This document shows positions 32,074-42,990 of a DNA stretch of 64,000 bases, in pieces (the first letter of the stretch is position 1; each line of letters starts with the position of its first letter). Where the stretch lies: positions 310,001 through 374,000 of the forward strand of contig CAMWFH010000001.1 in NCBI GenBank assembly GCA_947173485.1. The letters run 5' to 3'. Made by a program: the position numbers and the translations under genes. The notes below the pieces were generated by a model. The model ran no database searches. It saw only the letters and a program-made list of their open reading frames with translations, and was not told the origin of the DNA. Origin of the DNA: an uncultured Clostridia bacterium (lineage in GTDB: Bacteria; Bacillota; Clostridia; Oscillospirales; Oscillospiraceae).

Positions 32074-33048
32074 TCAGCCGAAGAGCCCGGTCAGCTCCTC
32101 ATGGTCGGCATCCCACTGGGCCTGATAAGTAGCGGGATCCATCCAGCCGGTCCGCTGGTCCAGGCCCTGGGTCTTGGCCCACTCCTGGAACTCCTCGCTG
32201 GCAACGGCCTTCTCAGCGGCAGCGGCGAAGGCATCGATGGCAGCCTGGGGCATATCGTTTTTGCAGTAGATGCCGCGGTAAGGGCCGTAGTAGCAGTCCA
32301 CGCCCAGCTCACCGGCGCACTCCACGTCCTTATACTCGTCGATGGTCATGCGCTCCTCGGTGCAGGCCATGATGGCCTTCATGTCGCCGGACTGGATCAT
32401 GGAGATCACCTCGGCAGGGCCCACGCAGGCCAGGCCCACATGGTTGCCGATAACGTCGGAGTTCAGCTGGGAGCCCTCGGAGTAGCCCACGGCCTCGATC
32501 TTGTCGCCGAAGGCGGCCACCACGCAGGCGCCGTCCAGACCGGTCAGGCTCATCACGCCGCACTGCACGGAGCCGGGATTGGCCTCCACATACTCCATCA
32601 GCTCCTTGTAGTTATTATAGGGAGCGTCCTTGCCGGTGACGAAGATGTTGCAGTCCCACACCAGGTTGCAGACCGGCTTGATGCTGCCATAGACATCGAA
32701 CTCGGTAGCGCCGGTGATCTGGGCCAGCATGGGGGACGGGGTGCAGAGCAGCCAGGTGTAGCCGTCGGCGGGCTGCTGGACGGCGTACTGCACGCCGGAG
32801 ACGCCGCCGGCGCCGGCCACGTTGTTCACGACCACGGTCTGGCCCAGCTCCTTCTCCAGCTGGGTAGCGAACTGACGGACGGTGGTATCAGCGCCGCCGC
32901 CGGCGCCCCAGGGGCACACGATCTCGATCTTGCGCTCGAACTTGAAGGTGCCGTCATCATTGCCGCCGTCGTCGGTGTTGTCACCGCCGCAGGCCGCCAG
33001 GGCCAGGACCATCACAAGGGCCAGGGCCAGGGATAAAAACTTCTTCAT
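32074..33048 (-). CDS. tctC: Tripartite tricarboxylate transporter substrate-binding lipoprotein TctC
   Basis: 324 residues from the ATG at 33048 (GGAGGAAATGTT upstream). The first 22 residues are a lipoprotein signal with lipobox LAAC (Cys near 20). The Bug/TctC fold follows: VCPWGAGGGADTTVRQFA, VVNNVAGAGGVSGVQYA, and YGPYRGIYCKNDMP. It captures the carboxylate outside the membrane and delivers it to TctAB. The substrate is not predictable; citrate, tricarballylate and other carboxylates occur in the family. Confidence 0.92.
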   Translation of the reverse strand: MKKFLSLALALVMVLALAACGGDNTDDGGNDDGTFKFERKIEIVCPWGAGGGADTTVRQFATQLEKELGQTVVVNNVAGAGGVSGVQYAVQQPADGYTWLLCTPSPMLAQITGATEFDVYGSIKPVCNLVWDCNIFVTGKDAPYNNYKELMEYVEANPGSVQCGVMSLTGLDGACVVAAFGDKIEAVGYSEGSQLNSDVIGNHVGLACVGPAEVISMIQSGDMKAIMACTEERMTIDEYKDVECAGELGVDCYYGPYRGIYCKNDMPQAAIDAFAAAAEKAVASEEFQEWAKTQGLDQRTGWMDPATYQAQWDADHEELTGLFG

Positions 33049-33357
33049 AACATTTCCTCCTCCAAAAAAATGGACCTTCTGTCTGTGCGCCGGAGGGCGC
33101 ACTGCGGGAAAACGCGCCACAAGCCAAAACGGATCGGGACAAAAGCGGAGCGTAGTAGCTGTTTTTCATAAAACACTTGCTTTTTGCGCCGAATCGTTTT
33201 ATAACTTATGTCGAAAGCTATTCTACCACCAACCGGCAGAAAAGGAAAGTACTTTGTTTCATCCACTTCCATAGGAAAATACTTATAGTGTAAAAATATC
33301 AGAATAAATTTTGGATGATATCCACAAAAGCAAGGACAGTCATCCGCCAGGAGGACC
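33049..33357. promoter_or_regulatory. Divergent tctC / lysR regulatory region
   Basis: 309 bp, AT-rich compared with the flanks, without a gene. It contains GGAAAGTACTT (33244-33254) and GGAAAATACTT (33274-33284), a direct repeat exactly 30 bp apart, which is about three helical turns and fits a LysR-family tetramer. No clear -35/-10 pair was found for either direction. Confidence 0.5.
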
Positions 33358-34296
33358 ATGAATCTAAAACGGGCGCGCTATATCAACGCCATCTACGAAG
33401 CCGGCGGCATCACCGCCGCGGCAAAGAAGCTGTTCATCTCCCAGCCCTCCCTGAGTCAGACGGTGCGTCTGGTGGAGCAGGAGCTGGGGGTCGCCATCTT
33501 TGAGCGGGGGGTCTCCCCGCCCAAGCTCACCTACGCCGGGGAGCGGTACCTAGAGACCGCCCGGGCTATGTTCGCCCAGGAGGACCACTTGAACGGTGTC
33601 CTGGAGAGCATCCGCAACGAGGAGCAGGGGTGCCTGCGGCTGGGGGTCAGCATCCAGCGTGGGATGCAGCTGCTCCCCATGGTGCTGCCCGACTTCCGGG
33701 CCCGTTACCCGGATGTCCAGCTGCTGCTGGAGGAGCAGGGCTCGGAGCTGCTGGAAAAGACAGTGGCCGGCGGGAAGATCGACCTGGGACTGGTGACCAC
33801 GGAGCCCTCCCACAAGGACCTCCAGTACATCCTGATCGAGACGGAGAGCTATGTCCTCCTGACCAGCCGGGGGAGCGTTCTGGAGAAGCGCTACCAGCCC
33901 GGGGACAGCATCAGCCTCCTGGACGTGGCCAACGAGCGCTTCGTGTCCGTGAAGTCCGGCCACAACATCCGGGGCATCCAGGACCGGGTCTTTGCCCGCT
34001 GCGGCGTATCCCCCCACATCCTGCTGGAGACCGACAGCGTGGAGGCGGCGATCCGAATCACCGTGGCCTGCGGCTGCTATATGCTCTGCCCGGAGGTCTT
34101 TGTCCGCAGCAACCCGGCCGTCGCCGGCATAGGGGTGTGCTACCAGGTCCAGGAGCTGACGGAGGAGCGGCACTTCTACGCCTGCCACCAGCGGGGGAAA
34201 TATCTGCCGGCCTACACCCGGACCTTTATCGAGATGGTCCAAGCCGCCACGAAAAAGAGCCGTCTCCACGGCCTCCAGGGGGCCGCCGGCGTATAA
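33358..34296 (+). CDS. LysR-family transcriptional regulator
   Basis: 312 residues: N-terminal winged HTH (residues 1-60, GGITAAAKKLFISQPSLSQTVRLVEQELG split over the helices), linker helix, then the two-lobed effector domain (LRLGVSIQRGMQLLPMVLP, KIDLGLVTTEP). RBS GGAGG precedes the ATG. It is divergent from tctCBA and very probably controls that operon in response to the transported carboxylate. Confidence 0.92.
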   Translation: MNLKRARYINAIYEAGGITAAAKKLFISQPSLSQTVRLVEQELGVAIFERGVSPPKLTYAGERYLETARAMFAQEDHLNGVLESIRNEEQGCLRLGVSIQRGMQLLPMVLPDFRARYPDVQLLLEEQGSELLEKTVAGGKIDLGLVTTEPSHKDLQYILIETESYVLLTSRGSVLEKRYQPGDSISLLDVANERFVSVKSGHNIRGIQDRVFARCGVSPHILLETDSVEAAIRITVACGCYMLCPEVFVRSNPAVAGIGVCYQVQELTEERHFYACHQRGKYLPAYTRTFIEMVQAATKKSRLHGLQGAAGV

Positions 34297-34371
34297 CGGA
34301 GGCCCAAGACAGGAGACACGGAAAGACCGGCTCTCTTCCTTATCAAATGTAGATATGGGGTATAGGGCTGC

Positions 34372-35601
34372 CTACAGCACCGCCAGCAGCCGCCGGCCCA
34401 TCTGCTCGATCAGGGGGACCACCAGGGCGTTGCCCATGATGAAGTAGCGCTGGCGCTCGGGCATCCCGGTGTCAGTCCAGTTGTCCGGGAAGCCGTTGAT
34501 CCGCTCGCACTCCAAGGGGGTCAGCTTCCGCAGCTGTCCGGTGAGGGGATCTGAGATGATATGGGTGCTGCGGTTGCCGGAGCCCTCGCTGGTCAGCATC
34601 GTCCGGGCCGGCTTGTCCAGGGGATCGGGGAAGGCGATCGGCCCCTCGGAGAAGGTATAGGCGAAGCCGGTGGCCTTGGATCTGCGCTCGATCTTCTTGG
34701 CTCCCTTCATATACTGCCACTTTTCCAGGGCCTCCTGGGGGATGAAGAACCGCTGATCCACCCCCTCCCGCTCCACCAGGGCGGAGAGGGGCTGGGGAGG
34801 GATATAGGCCGGGGTGAGCTCCTGGGAGTAGATGATGCCGTTGGCCATGAGCCCGGCGTTGCAGAAGGGGAAGGAGAACCGCTTGGTCATATCCACCAGG
34901 TCCTCATAGCCTCCCAGGTCCACCGTATGCGCCGGCGCCGGCGCCGCCGCCTTGGGGTCCACCGGGAACGCCGGGGCGAAGAACCCCTTCTCCCGGAGCC
35001 AGTGTCCCCCGTTCTTCTCGATGTTCAGCCGCCGGAGGCGGCTCCAGAACCGGCTGCCGCCCCTGGCGGCAAAGAGGAAGGTCCGCCGGCGGCGCTGGGC
35101 GTTCCCGTAGTCTGCGGCGTTGATGACCCGCCACTCCGCGGTGTACCCCTCGTCCTGGAGGCACCGGAGGATGATGCCGAAGTCCCGGCCCCGCTGCTTT
35201 GCCGGAGATTTCAGGAGCCGGTCCACGTTCTCCAGCAGGACGAATTTGGGGTGCCGGGCCCGGATGATATCGTGGATCGACCACCACAGGACCCCCTTCT
35301 GCCCCTCGATGCCCTGGGCCCCGGTGTGGGCGACGGAGTAATCCTGACAGGGGAAGCCGCCCACCAGCAGGTCGTGGGGGGGCACGTCCTGGATGACCGC
35401 GGCGATGTCCTCGTTCACGCAGTGGGAGGCGGCCTGGAAGTTCTTCTCATAGCACTTGAAGGCCCACTGTCCGGCCTGCCCGGGCTCCCACTGGTTGGCC
35501 CAGATGGTGTGGAACCGGGGGGAGGCGGCCTCCAGGCCCACCCGAAAGCCGCCCACGCCGGCAAAGAGCTCGACGACGCGGATATCCATCTTTTTTGTCA
35601 C
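34372..35601 (-). CDS. DNA (cytosine-5) methyltransferase of a Sau3AI-type RM system
   Basis: 409 residues from a GTG at 35601 (an ATG four codons later is possible). C5-methyltransferase motifs: I VVELFAGVGGFRVG, IV GGFPCQDYS with catalytic Cys near 85, VI FVLLENVDRL, VIII AQRRRRTF, X GNALVVPLIEQMG. Size matches M.Sau3AI. Because the divergent nuclease is Sau3AI-like, the site is predicted to be GATC, methylated to GAT-m5C. This is inference from the pairing. Confidence 0.9.
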   Translation of the reverse strand: MTKKMDIRVVELFAGVGGFRVGLEAASPRFHTIWANQWEPGQAGQWAFKCYEKNFQAASHCVNEDIAAVIQDVPPHDLLVGGFPCQDYSVAHTGAQGIEGQKGVLWWSIHDIIRARHPKFVLLENVDRLLKSPAKQRGRDFGIILRCLQDEGYTAEWRVINAADYGNAQRRRRTFLFAARGGSRFWSRLRRLNIEKNGGHWLREKGFFAPAFPVDPKAAAPAPAHTVDLGGYEDLVDMTKRFSFPFCNAGLMANGIIYSQELTPAYIPPQPLSALVEREGVDQRFFIPQEALEKWQYMKGAKKIERRSKATGFAYTFSEGPIAFPDPLDKPARTMLTSEGSGNRSTHIISDPLTGQLRKLTPLECERINGFPDNWTDTGMPERQRYFIMGNALVVPLIEQMGRRLLAVL

Positions 35602-35691
35602 GTTCCTGTCACCTCACTGTTGGGATGGTCGAAGTATAGCATATCCAGACGAAAAGATCAAGAGGGATCGGAGAGATTGGAGGGAAAAACA

Positions 35692-37059
35692 TTGAACGGC
35701 ACCAGCTATCGGACAAAGGAAGCGGTCCTGAAGCGGGCCCAGGAGGCGATCGGTATCCCCCTAGGGGAGATCGACAAAACGGGCCGGCTGCGGACCGGGA
35801 AGGGAGCGGTGGGCACCACCATCGAGGAGAGCTGGTACGGCTACGCCCCCAACTCGGAATCCGAGCCCGACTTCCCGGAGGCCGGCGTGGAGCTGAAGGC
35901 GGCGGCCTATCTCCAGGGCCGGACCGGCGTCCGGGCCAAGGAGCGGCTGGTCTGCAACATCATCAATTATATGGAGGAGCATGACAAGACCTTCGAGACC
36001 AGCTCCTTCTGGCACAAGTGCCATGACCTGCTGCTGCTCTTCTACCGGCACCTGGACGGCGTGCCCAAGACGGCGTTCACGATCGAAAAGGCCCTGCTGT
36101 TCCAGTTCCCCCCGGAGGACCTGGCGGTCATCCGGCAGGACTGGGAGACGATCATAGGCAAGGTCCGGACCGGGCAGGCCCATCTGCTCTCAGAGGGCGA
36201 CACCTTCTATCTGGCGGCCTGCACCAAGGGAGCCAGCGCCAAGACCCTCCGGGAGCAGCCCTTCTCCCCCTTGAAAGCCAAGCAGCGGGCCTACTCCCTA
36301 AAGGCCAGCTATATGACCCGGCTCCTCCAGACCTATATATTCGGAGAGGCCCAGAGCGAGCGGGTGGTGAAGGACTGGCGGGACCTCCGGCAAAAGCGCT
36401 TCGACCGGTATGTGGTGGAGAAGATCGCCCCCTATACCGGCATGACCCAGGCCCAGCTCCAGGAGGCGCTCCAGGTACACAGCACCGCCAAAAACCTGAA
36501 CGAACTGCTCCTGGCGAAGATGCTGGGGGTGAGAGGGCGGATCGCGGCCACGGAGGAGTTCCGGCGGGCCCAGATCTTCCCCAGGACGGTCCGGGTCCGG
36601 CGGGACGGCAGCATCAGGGAGAGTATGCCCTTCCCGGCTTTCGACCCGGTCCGGCTCAGCCAGGAGAGCATCTGGGAGCAGTCCGTCCTGTACGAGCAGC
36701 TGGCCCCGGCCAGGTTCCTGTTCGTCGTCTTTCAGGAGACGGACTCCGGGGACTACGTCCTTGACCGGGTCCAGTTCTGGAACATCCCGGAGGCGGACCT
36801 GGCGGAGGTGGGCCGCGTCTGGGAGCGGACGGTCCAGACCTTGAAACGGGGCGTCCGGCTCACCCCCACGCCCCGTGGCGTGGGCAACGACCTGCCGAAG
36901 CAGGCGGAGAGTCCGGTGGCCCATGTCCGCCCCCACGGCCGGGACGGGCGGGACACCTGCTCCCTGCCGGACGGCCGGCAGATCATAAAGCAGAGCTTCT
37001 GGCTGAACAACACCTACATCGCTCAGCAGCTCCGGCAGACCGGAGGGCTGGCCCGATGA
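35692..37059 (+). CDS. Sau3AI/MutH-family type II restriction endonuclease
   Basis: 455 residues from a TTG at 35692 (GGAGGGAAAAAC upstream), divergent from the methyltransferase gene. The N-terminal half has the MutH/Sau3AI PD-D/ExK site: SEPDFPEAGVELKAA, with D60, E67 and K69. GRLRTGKGAVGTTIEESWYG is the typical segment before it. The C-terminal half is a second MutH-like domain without a clear catalytic set, as in Sau3AI, where it is a DNA-binding allosteric domain. It should cut GATC unless methylated. It overlaps vsr by 4 bp. Confidence 0.85.
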   Translation: MNGTSYRTKEAVLKRAQEAIGIPLGEIDKTGRLRTGKGAVGTTIEESWYGYAPNSESEPDFPEAGVELKAAAYLQGRTGVRAKERLVCNIINYMEEHDKTFETSSFWHKCHDLLLLFYRHLDGVPKTAFTIEKALLFQFPPEDLAVIRQDWETIIGKVRTGQAHLLSEGDTFYLAACTKGASAKTLREQPFSPLKAKQRAYSLKASYMTRLLQTYIFGEAQSERVVKDWRDLRQKRFDRYVVEKIAPYTGMTQAQLQEALQVHSTAKNLNELLLAKMLGVRGRIAATEEFRRAQIFPRTVRVRRDGSIRESMPFPAFDPVRLSQESIWEQSVLYEQLAPARFLFVVFQETDSGDYVLDRVQFWNIPEADLAEVGRVWERTVQTLKRGVRLTPTPRGVGNDLPKQAESPVAHVRPHGRDGRDTCSLPDGRQIIKQSFWLNNTYIAQQLRQTGGLAR

Positions 37060-37547
37060 AGCACCCAAAGAGTTACGATTCGACCCCCGAGACCCGGCGG
37101 CGGATGTCCCATGTGCGCCTCAAACGGGGGAAGGCGGAGACCGCCCTGGCCAAGGCCCTCTGGCACGCCGGCTGCCGCTACCGGCTGAACGACCGGCGGC
37201 TCCCCGGTTCCCCGGATATCGCCGTCACCAGGTATAAGCTGGCGATCTTCGTAGACGGGGAATTTTGGCACGGCTACGATTGGAGCCGGCGAAAGGACCG
37301 GCTGAAGGCCAACCGGGCCTACTGGATCGAGAAGATCGAGGAGAACATCGCCCGGGACCGGCGCAACGACGCCCGGCTCCAGGCCATGGGCTGGACGCCG
37401 GTCCACTTTTGGGAGAAGGAGGTCCTCAAGGACCTGCCAGGCTGCGTAAAGACTGTGGAGGACTTGATTCTCCAGCGCCAGGTGGAGGAACACCTCTCCT
37501 CCTGGGAGGAGCCCGCCGGCGGCTGCGCCGGGGAGGATGAGGGCTAG
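37056..37547 (+). CDS. vsr: Very-short-patch-repair endonuclease
   Basis: 163 residues. DSTPETRRRMSHVRLKR, the LWHAGCRYRLNDRRLPGSPDI segment and AIFVDGEFWHGYDW identify Vsr, with the catalytic Asp in VDGEFWHG. It nicks T:G mismatches that arise when m5C deaminates, here presumably within the site of the linked methyltransferase. The gene overlaps the restriction gene (ATGA) and converges on the next gene with a 4-bp overlap. Confidence 0.92.
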   Translation: MKHPKSYDSTPETRRRMSHVRLKRGKAETALAKALWHAGCRYRLNDRRLPGSPDIAVTRYKLAIFVDGEFWHGYDWSRRKDRLKANRAYWIEKIEENIARDRRNDARLQAMGWTPVHFWEKEVLKDLPGCVKTVEDLILQRQVEEHLSSWEEPAGGCAGEDEG

Positions 37548-39742
37548 ATCTTGTCCGCCCCCCACCCCAGCACCAGCACCGGCACCAGCCAGAGGAGGAG
37601 GAACAGCAGCAGCATGGCGGGGGTCAACAGAGTGACCGCCCGGGCGAAGGACAGGTAGTACCCCAGCAGGGTCCCCGCCGCCGTCCCCAAGAGGGAGAGC
37701 AGGTTCCCCGCCCGGACCAGCCGGGTCAGCCGCTTGCCGCCGGCCACCACCTCGAAGAAGGGGGCCAGCCCCTCCCGGTACAGCAAGCCGTTGGGCTTGG
37801 GGTCGCTGTCGTAGGGAGCCCTGGCCAGGTTGCTCTTGGCCGCCGCGTCCAGCAGGATCGCCCCGCCGTCGCTGCCGAATTTCTGCTTGAGGAACTTGGG
37901 GTTCAGCGCCCCGTCCCGGAGGGCCAGCAGGGGGGTGATCCCGTTGCGCCGCATGGCGTCCAGGGCCCACTCCACCCCCTCCCGGGAGGTGTACTCCAGG
38001 GCAAAGATCGCGGCCAGCTGGCCATCGATGGCCAAATACAGCCCCTCCTTCTGCTCGATGGACCGGGGCAGGTGGACCCCCTGCTTCCGCAGGGTCAGGG
38101 CGCTGCCCAGCACGGCGGTCTCCCCCCGGATGGAGGCGGAGGCCCCGCCGTCCTCATGGATATGGAAGTGGACCAGGACCTCCCGCCGTCCCCGCTCCTC
38201 CTGCATGAAGGCGCGCATCAGCGGCGTGTAGCAGGCGTTCAGCTCCTCCGCCAGGCTCCCGGCGAAGACCGCCACCTTCTGCCGGTCGTCCTCATAGATC
38301 GTGGTCTTTTTCAGCCGGACGCACCCCGGCGGGAAGAGGTCGCTGTCGGTGAGGACCATCTCCCGGCACCGGTCCAGCTGGCTGGCGCCGTAGGCCCCGG
38401 CCACCGCTCCGCCGGACCGCCCCAGCCGCTCCGCCAGCCGGAAGAAGGGCAGGCCGTAGACCACCGGCAGGGAGAGGGCGGTGCCCGCGGTCAGGATCAC
38501 GGAGAAGCACCAGAAGAAATCCTGGGCCTTCCCCTGCCCAAAGGAACTGACCAGGGCAAAGACCACCATAGCAGCCAGCACCACCGGCAGCAGCAGCTGC
38601 TGCCAGTGGGCGGCGTCGTTCTCGCTGACGGTGCGGTTATAGAAGGTCCGGGTCCCGCCGCTGCCCTTCACTGCCCCGTTCTGGCTCACATCCACCACAT
38701 AGGCCGGCCTGCCCAGGGCCGCCACCCGCAGGGTCTCCCGGAGGGCGGCGCTCTCCAGCCAGGCGCCCCAGAGGGCCATGGTGGTGGTGACCATCGCCAC
38801 GCCCCCCAGGCTCTCCCCGGCGCACCGGTCCGACAGCAGGGAGGCGGTGGCCGTATCCACAAACGCCGCCAGCGCGCCCAGGGACGCCAGCAGCGCCCAG
38901 CCCACATGGCCCTTCCGCAGCTCCTCCATGGCCCGGACCAGCACCGGCGTGGCGCACACCATCACGCAGACCTGGAGGGTCAGGGAGACCGTCAGCCTGG
39001 CAGTGGAGAGGGTGGAGTAGAGGGGGATCGACACCCCATAGCGCTCCAGCAGCGCCAGGGCCCAGTGGATCGCCGTGAACACCAAGGCGCTGGAGGCCAG
39101 CCGGCGCAGACGCCGCTGCCGGAGCTTCAGCCGCATGGCCGCCGCCGGCAAACTGGGCTCCTCCTCCTGGAACTCCGGGGCCTCCTCCGGCTCAGCGCGG
39201 GTCTTGGCCCGGTAGTCCCGCTGCCGCCGCCTCATCTGACGGGTGGCCTCCTGCCGGGCCTCGTTCTGCTCCTCCAGCACCGCCCCCACCGTGCTGGAGA
39301 CGATGCTCTCCAGCTCGCTCGGCTCATGGGGCGGCGCCTTCGGCGGTGTTTTAGGCGGCGCTTTGGGCGGCTTCTCCGGCCCTTTGGCGGCTGTGCCCGC
39401 CGCCGCTTTCTTCGTCCCGCCGGTGGACGGCGTCTTTTTGGCCCCCTCTGGGACGGGCACCCGCTTCGTTCCCTCTGAAAGGGGGACTTTTTTTGTCCCC
39501 TCCGACAGGAGGGACCGTCTGCCCCCCTCCGGGACGGGCTCTTTTTGTATCCCCTCCGCCGGGGAGGTCGCCTGCTCCGGCCGCTGGACCGGCGCTGCCG
39601 CCTCTGTCTCCGGCGGCGCGCTGCCGAACTCCGCCAGAATCTGCTCCACATCGAAGAGGGCGGGGTCCACCTCCGGCAGCTCTCCCAGACTCTGGAGCAG
39701 GTCCTGGGTGTCCTGCATCGCTTCCTGTTTGTTCTGTTCCAT
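37544..39742 (-). CDS. P-type-ATPase-like membrane protein without catalytic motifs
   Basis: 732 residues. Residues 1-145 are low complexity with repeats (EGTKKVPLSEGTKRVPVPEG) and a Pro/Lys tract. About eight membrane segments follow in the P1B pattern: four at 216-330, two at 383-430, two at 678-727. TALSLPVVYGLP occupies the place of the metal-binding CPC segment. Between TM6 and TM7 lies a P/N-like domain: LTDSDLFPPG stands where DKTGTLTEG should be, IRGETAVLGSALTLRKQGV and LYLAIDGQLAAIFALEY resemble the N- and A/P-domain strands, GITPLLALRDG replaces MLTGDN, and GSDGGAILLDA replaces GDGxND. It cannot be an ordinary ATPase and is probably a pseudoenzyme. Function unknown. Confidence 0.6.
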   Translation of the reverse strand: MEQNKQEAMQDTQDLLQSLGELPEVDPALFDVEQILAEFGSAPPETEAAAPVQRPEQATSPAEGIQKEPVPEGGRRSLLSEGTKKVPLSEGTKRVPVPEGAKKTPSTGGTKKAAAGTAAKGPEKPPKAPPKTPPKAPPHEPSELESIVSSTVGAVLEEQNEARQEATRQMRRRQRDYRAKTRAEPEEAPEFQEEEPSLPAAAMRLKLRQRRLRRLASSALVFTAIHWALALLERYGVSIPLYSTLSTARLTVSLTLQVCVMVCATPVLVRAMEELRKGHVGWALLASLGALAAFVDTATASLLSDRCAGESLGGVAMVTTTMALWGAWLESAALRETLRVAALGRPAYVVDVSQNGAVKGSGGTRTFYNRTVSENDAAHWQQLLLPVVLAAMVVFALVSSFGQGKAQDFFWCFSVILTAGTALSLPVVYGLPFFRLAERLGRSGGAVAGAYGASQLDRCREMVLTDSDLFPPGCVRLKKTTIYEDDRQKVAVFAGSLAEELNACYTPLMRAFMQEERGRREVLVHFHIHEDGGASASIRGETAVLGSALTLRKQGVHLPRSIEQKEGLYLAIDGQLAAIFALEYTSREGVEWALDAMRRNGITPLLALRDGALNPKFLKQKFGSDGGAILLDAAAKSNLARAPYDSDPKPNGLLYREGLAPFFEVVAGGKRLTRLVRAGNLLSLLGTAAGTLLGYYLSFARAVTLLTPAMLLLFLLLWLVPVLVLGWGADKI

Positions 39743-39748
39743 AGCCGG

Positions 39749-40519
39749 TCACAGGCCCAGCCGCTGCCGGAGGACCTCATACAGCAGCACCGCCGCCGCC
39801 GCGCTGGCGTTGAGAGAGGAGATCTGGCCCCGCAGAGGGATGCTCACCAGTCCGTCGCATTTTTCCCGGACCAGCCGGCCCAGGCCGTCCCCCTCGCTGC
39901 CGATGACGATGGCCGTGGGGCCCTTGAAGTCGGTCTCATAGAGGGTGCCGGCGGCCTCGCCCGCCGCGCCGTAGACCCACAGGCCCTCCCGCTTCAGCTC
40001 CTCCAGCACCGCCGGGATATTGGTCACCCTCGCCACCGGCAGCACGCTCACCGCCCCGGCGCTGGCCTTGGCCACGGTCGCCGTCAGCCCCGCGCTGCGC
40101 CGCTTGGGGATGATGACCCCGTGGGCCCCGGCGCACTCGGCGGTGCGGATGACAGCTCCCAGGTTGTGGGGGTCGCTGAGCTCGTCGCACACCACCACCA
40201 GGGGGGCCTCCCCCCGCTCCCGGGCCAGGGCCAGGATATCCGCCACTTGGGCGTAGGGTGCCGCCGCCAGATAGGCGATGACCCCCTGGTGGGCCCCGGT
40301 CTGGCTGAGGGCGTCCAGCTTCCGCCGGTCGGTCTCCACCACCGCCGCCCCGGCCTTCCGCGCCTTGGCCGCCAGCCGGGCCAGGGCCTGGTCGGTATCG
40401 CCCTTGGCGATGAGCAGCTTGTCCACCGTCCGGCCGGCCCGGAGGGCCTCCGCCACGGCGTTGCGCCCCTCCAGCAGGTCCTCCCGGTCCTCTGTCCGTT
40501 TCTCCATCCTGTTCTCCAT
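39749..40519 (-). CDS. rlmB: 23S rRNA 2'-O-methyltransferase RlmB (TrmH/SpoU family)
   Basis: 256 residues: N-terminal substrate-binding domain (LLEGRNAVAEALRAGR) and C-terminal SPOUT knot with LSDPHNLGAVIRTAECAGAHGVI, FKGPTAIVIGSEGDGLG and SIPLRGQISSLNASAAAAVLLYE, the three TrmH motifs. It methylates a guanosine in 23S rRNA. Its promoter is divergent from that of ftsH. Confidence 0.9.
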   Translation of the reverse strand: MENRMEKRTEDREDLLEGRNAVAEALRAGRTVDKLLIAKGDTDQALARLAAKARKAGAAVVETDRRKLDALSQTGAHQGVIAYLAAAPYAQVADILALARERGEAPLVVVCDELSDPHNLGAVIRTAECAGAHGVIIPKRRSAGLTATVAKASAGAVSVLPVARVTNIPAVLEELKREGLWVYGAAGEAAGTLYETDFKGPTAIVIGSEGDGLGRLVREKCDGLVSIPLRGQISSLNASAAAAVLLYEVLRQRLGL

Positions 40520-40549
40520 AGCTCTCCAGCCTCCTTCTTTATCCGCCCT

Positions 40550-40578
40550 ATTGTAACACAGGATCGCCAGCCGATAAA
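40550..40578 (-). promoter_or_regulatory. Promoter of rlmB
   Basis: On the minus strand: TTTATC, 17-bp spacer, TACAAT with an extended TG at -15; GAAGGAGG and the ATG follow within 30 bp. Confidence 0.6.
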
Positions 40579-40615
40579 GAGCATTCTTTTTATTTACAGA
40601 AATTTTATAAAAACG

Positions 40616-40632
40616 ACAAGGTTTCTCCTTGT
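40616..40632. repeat. Inverted repeat at the ftsH -35 box
   Basis: ACAAGG-TTTCT-CCTTGT, perfect 6-bp arms overlapping the start of the ftsH -35 hexamer. Possible operator. Confidence 0.4.
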
Positions 40633-40657
40633 TCCAACCGTCTGAACGTGGTATACT
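40629..40657 (+). promoter_or_regulatory. Promoter of ftsH
   Basis: TTGTTC, 17-bp spacer, TATACT, 80 bp before the ATG at 40740. Confidence 0.7.
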
Positions 40658-40739
40658 CTATGCTGTACGAATGTAGCCGCCCCCCCAAAAAAGATCGTCT
40701 GTGCCCTGCCGCGGATAGAGATAGAAGGAGAAGGATACT

Positions 40740-42839
<2,100 letters not shown>

Positions 42840-42843
42840 TACA

Positions 42844-42878
42844 AATCCGGGGGCTGCGCCGCAGCCCCCGGATTTTTT
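42844..42878 (+). terminator. Terminator of ftsH
   Basis: AATCCGGGGGCTGC and GCAGCCCCCGGATT pair perfectly around a 3-nt loop, then TTTT. Confidence 0.9.
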
Positions 42879-42990
42879 ACAGATCGTCCCATCCTCTCGA
42901 CAGGGAGCGCCTGCCTTCGACACCCAATATCTGGTATACTGCCCTCATAAACGGCACGGTCCGCGTGTCGAACAGAAGGAGGATATAGAT

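Noticed and set aside
34561..35691. Plus-strand upstream part of an 832-codon frame
   Set aside because: Before the TTG at 35692 the frame is antisense to the methyltransferase gene and has shadow-like composition; only the part from 35692 is real.
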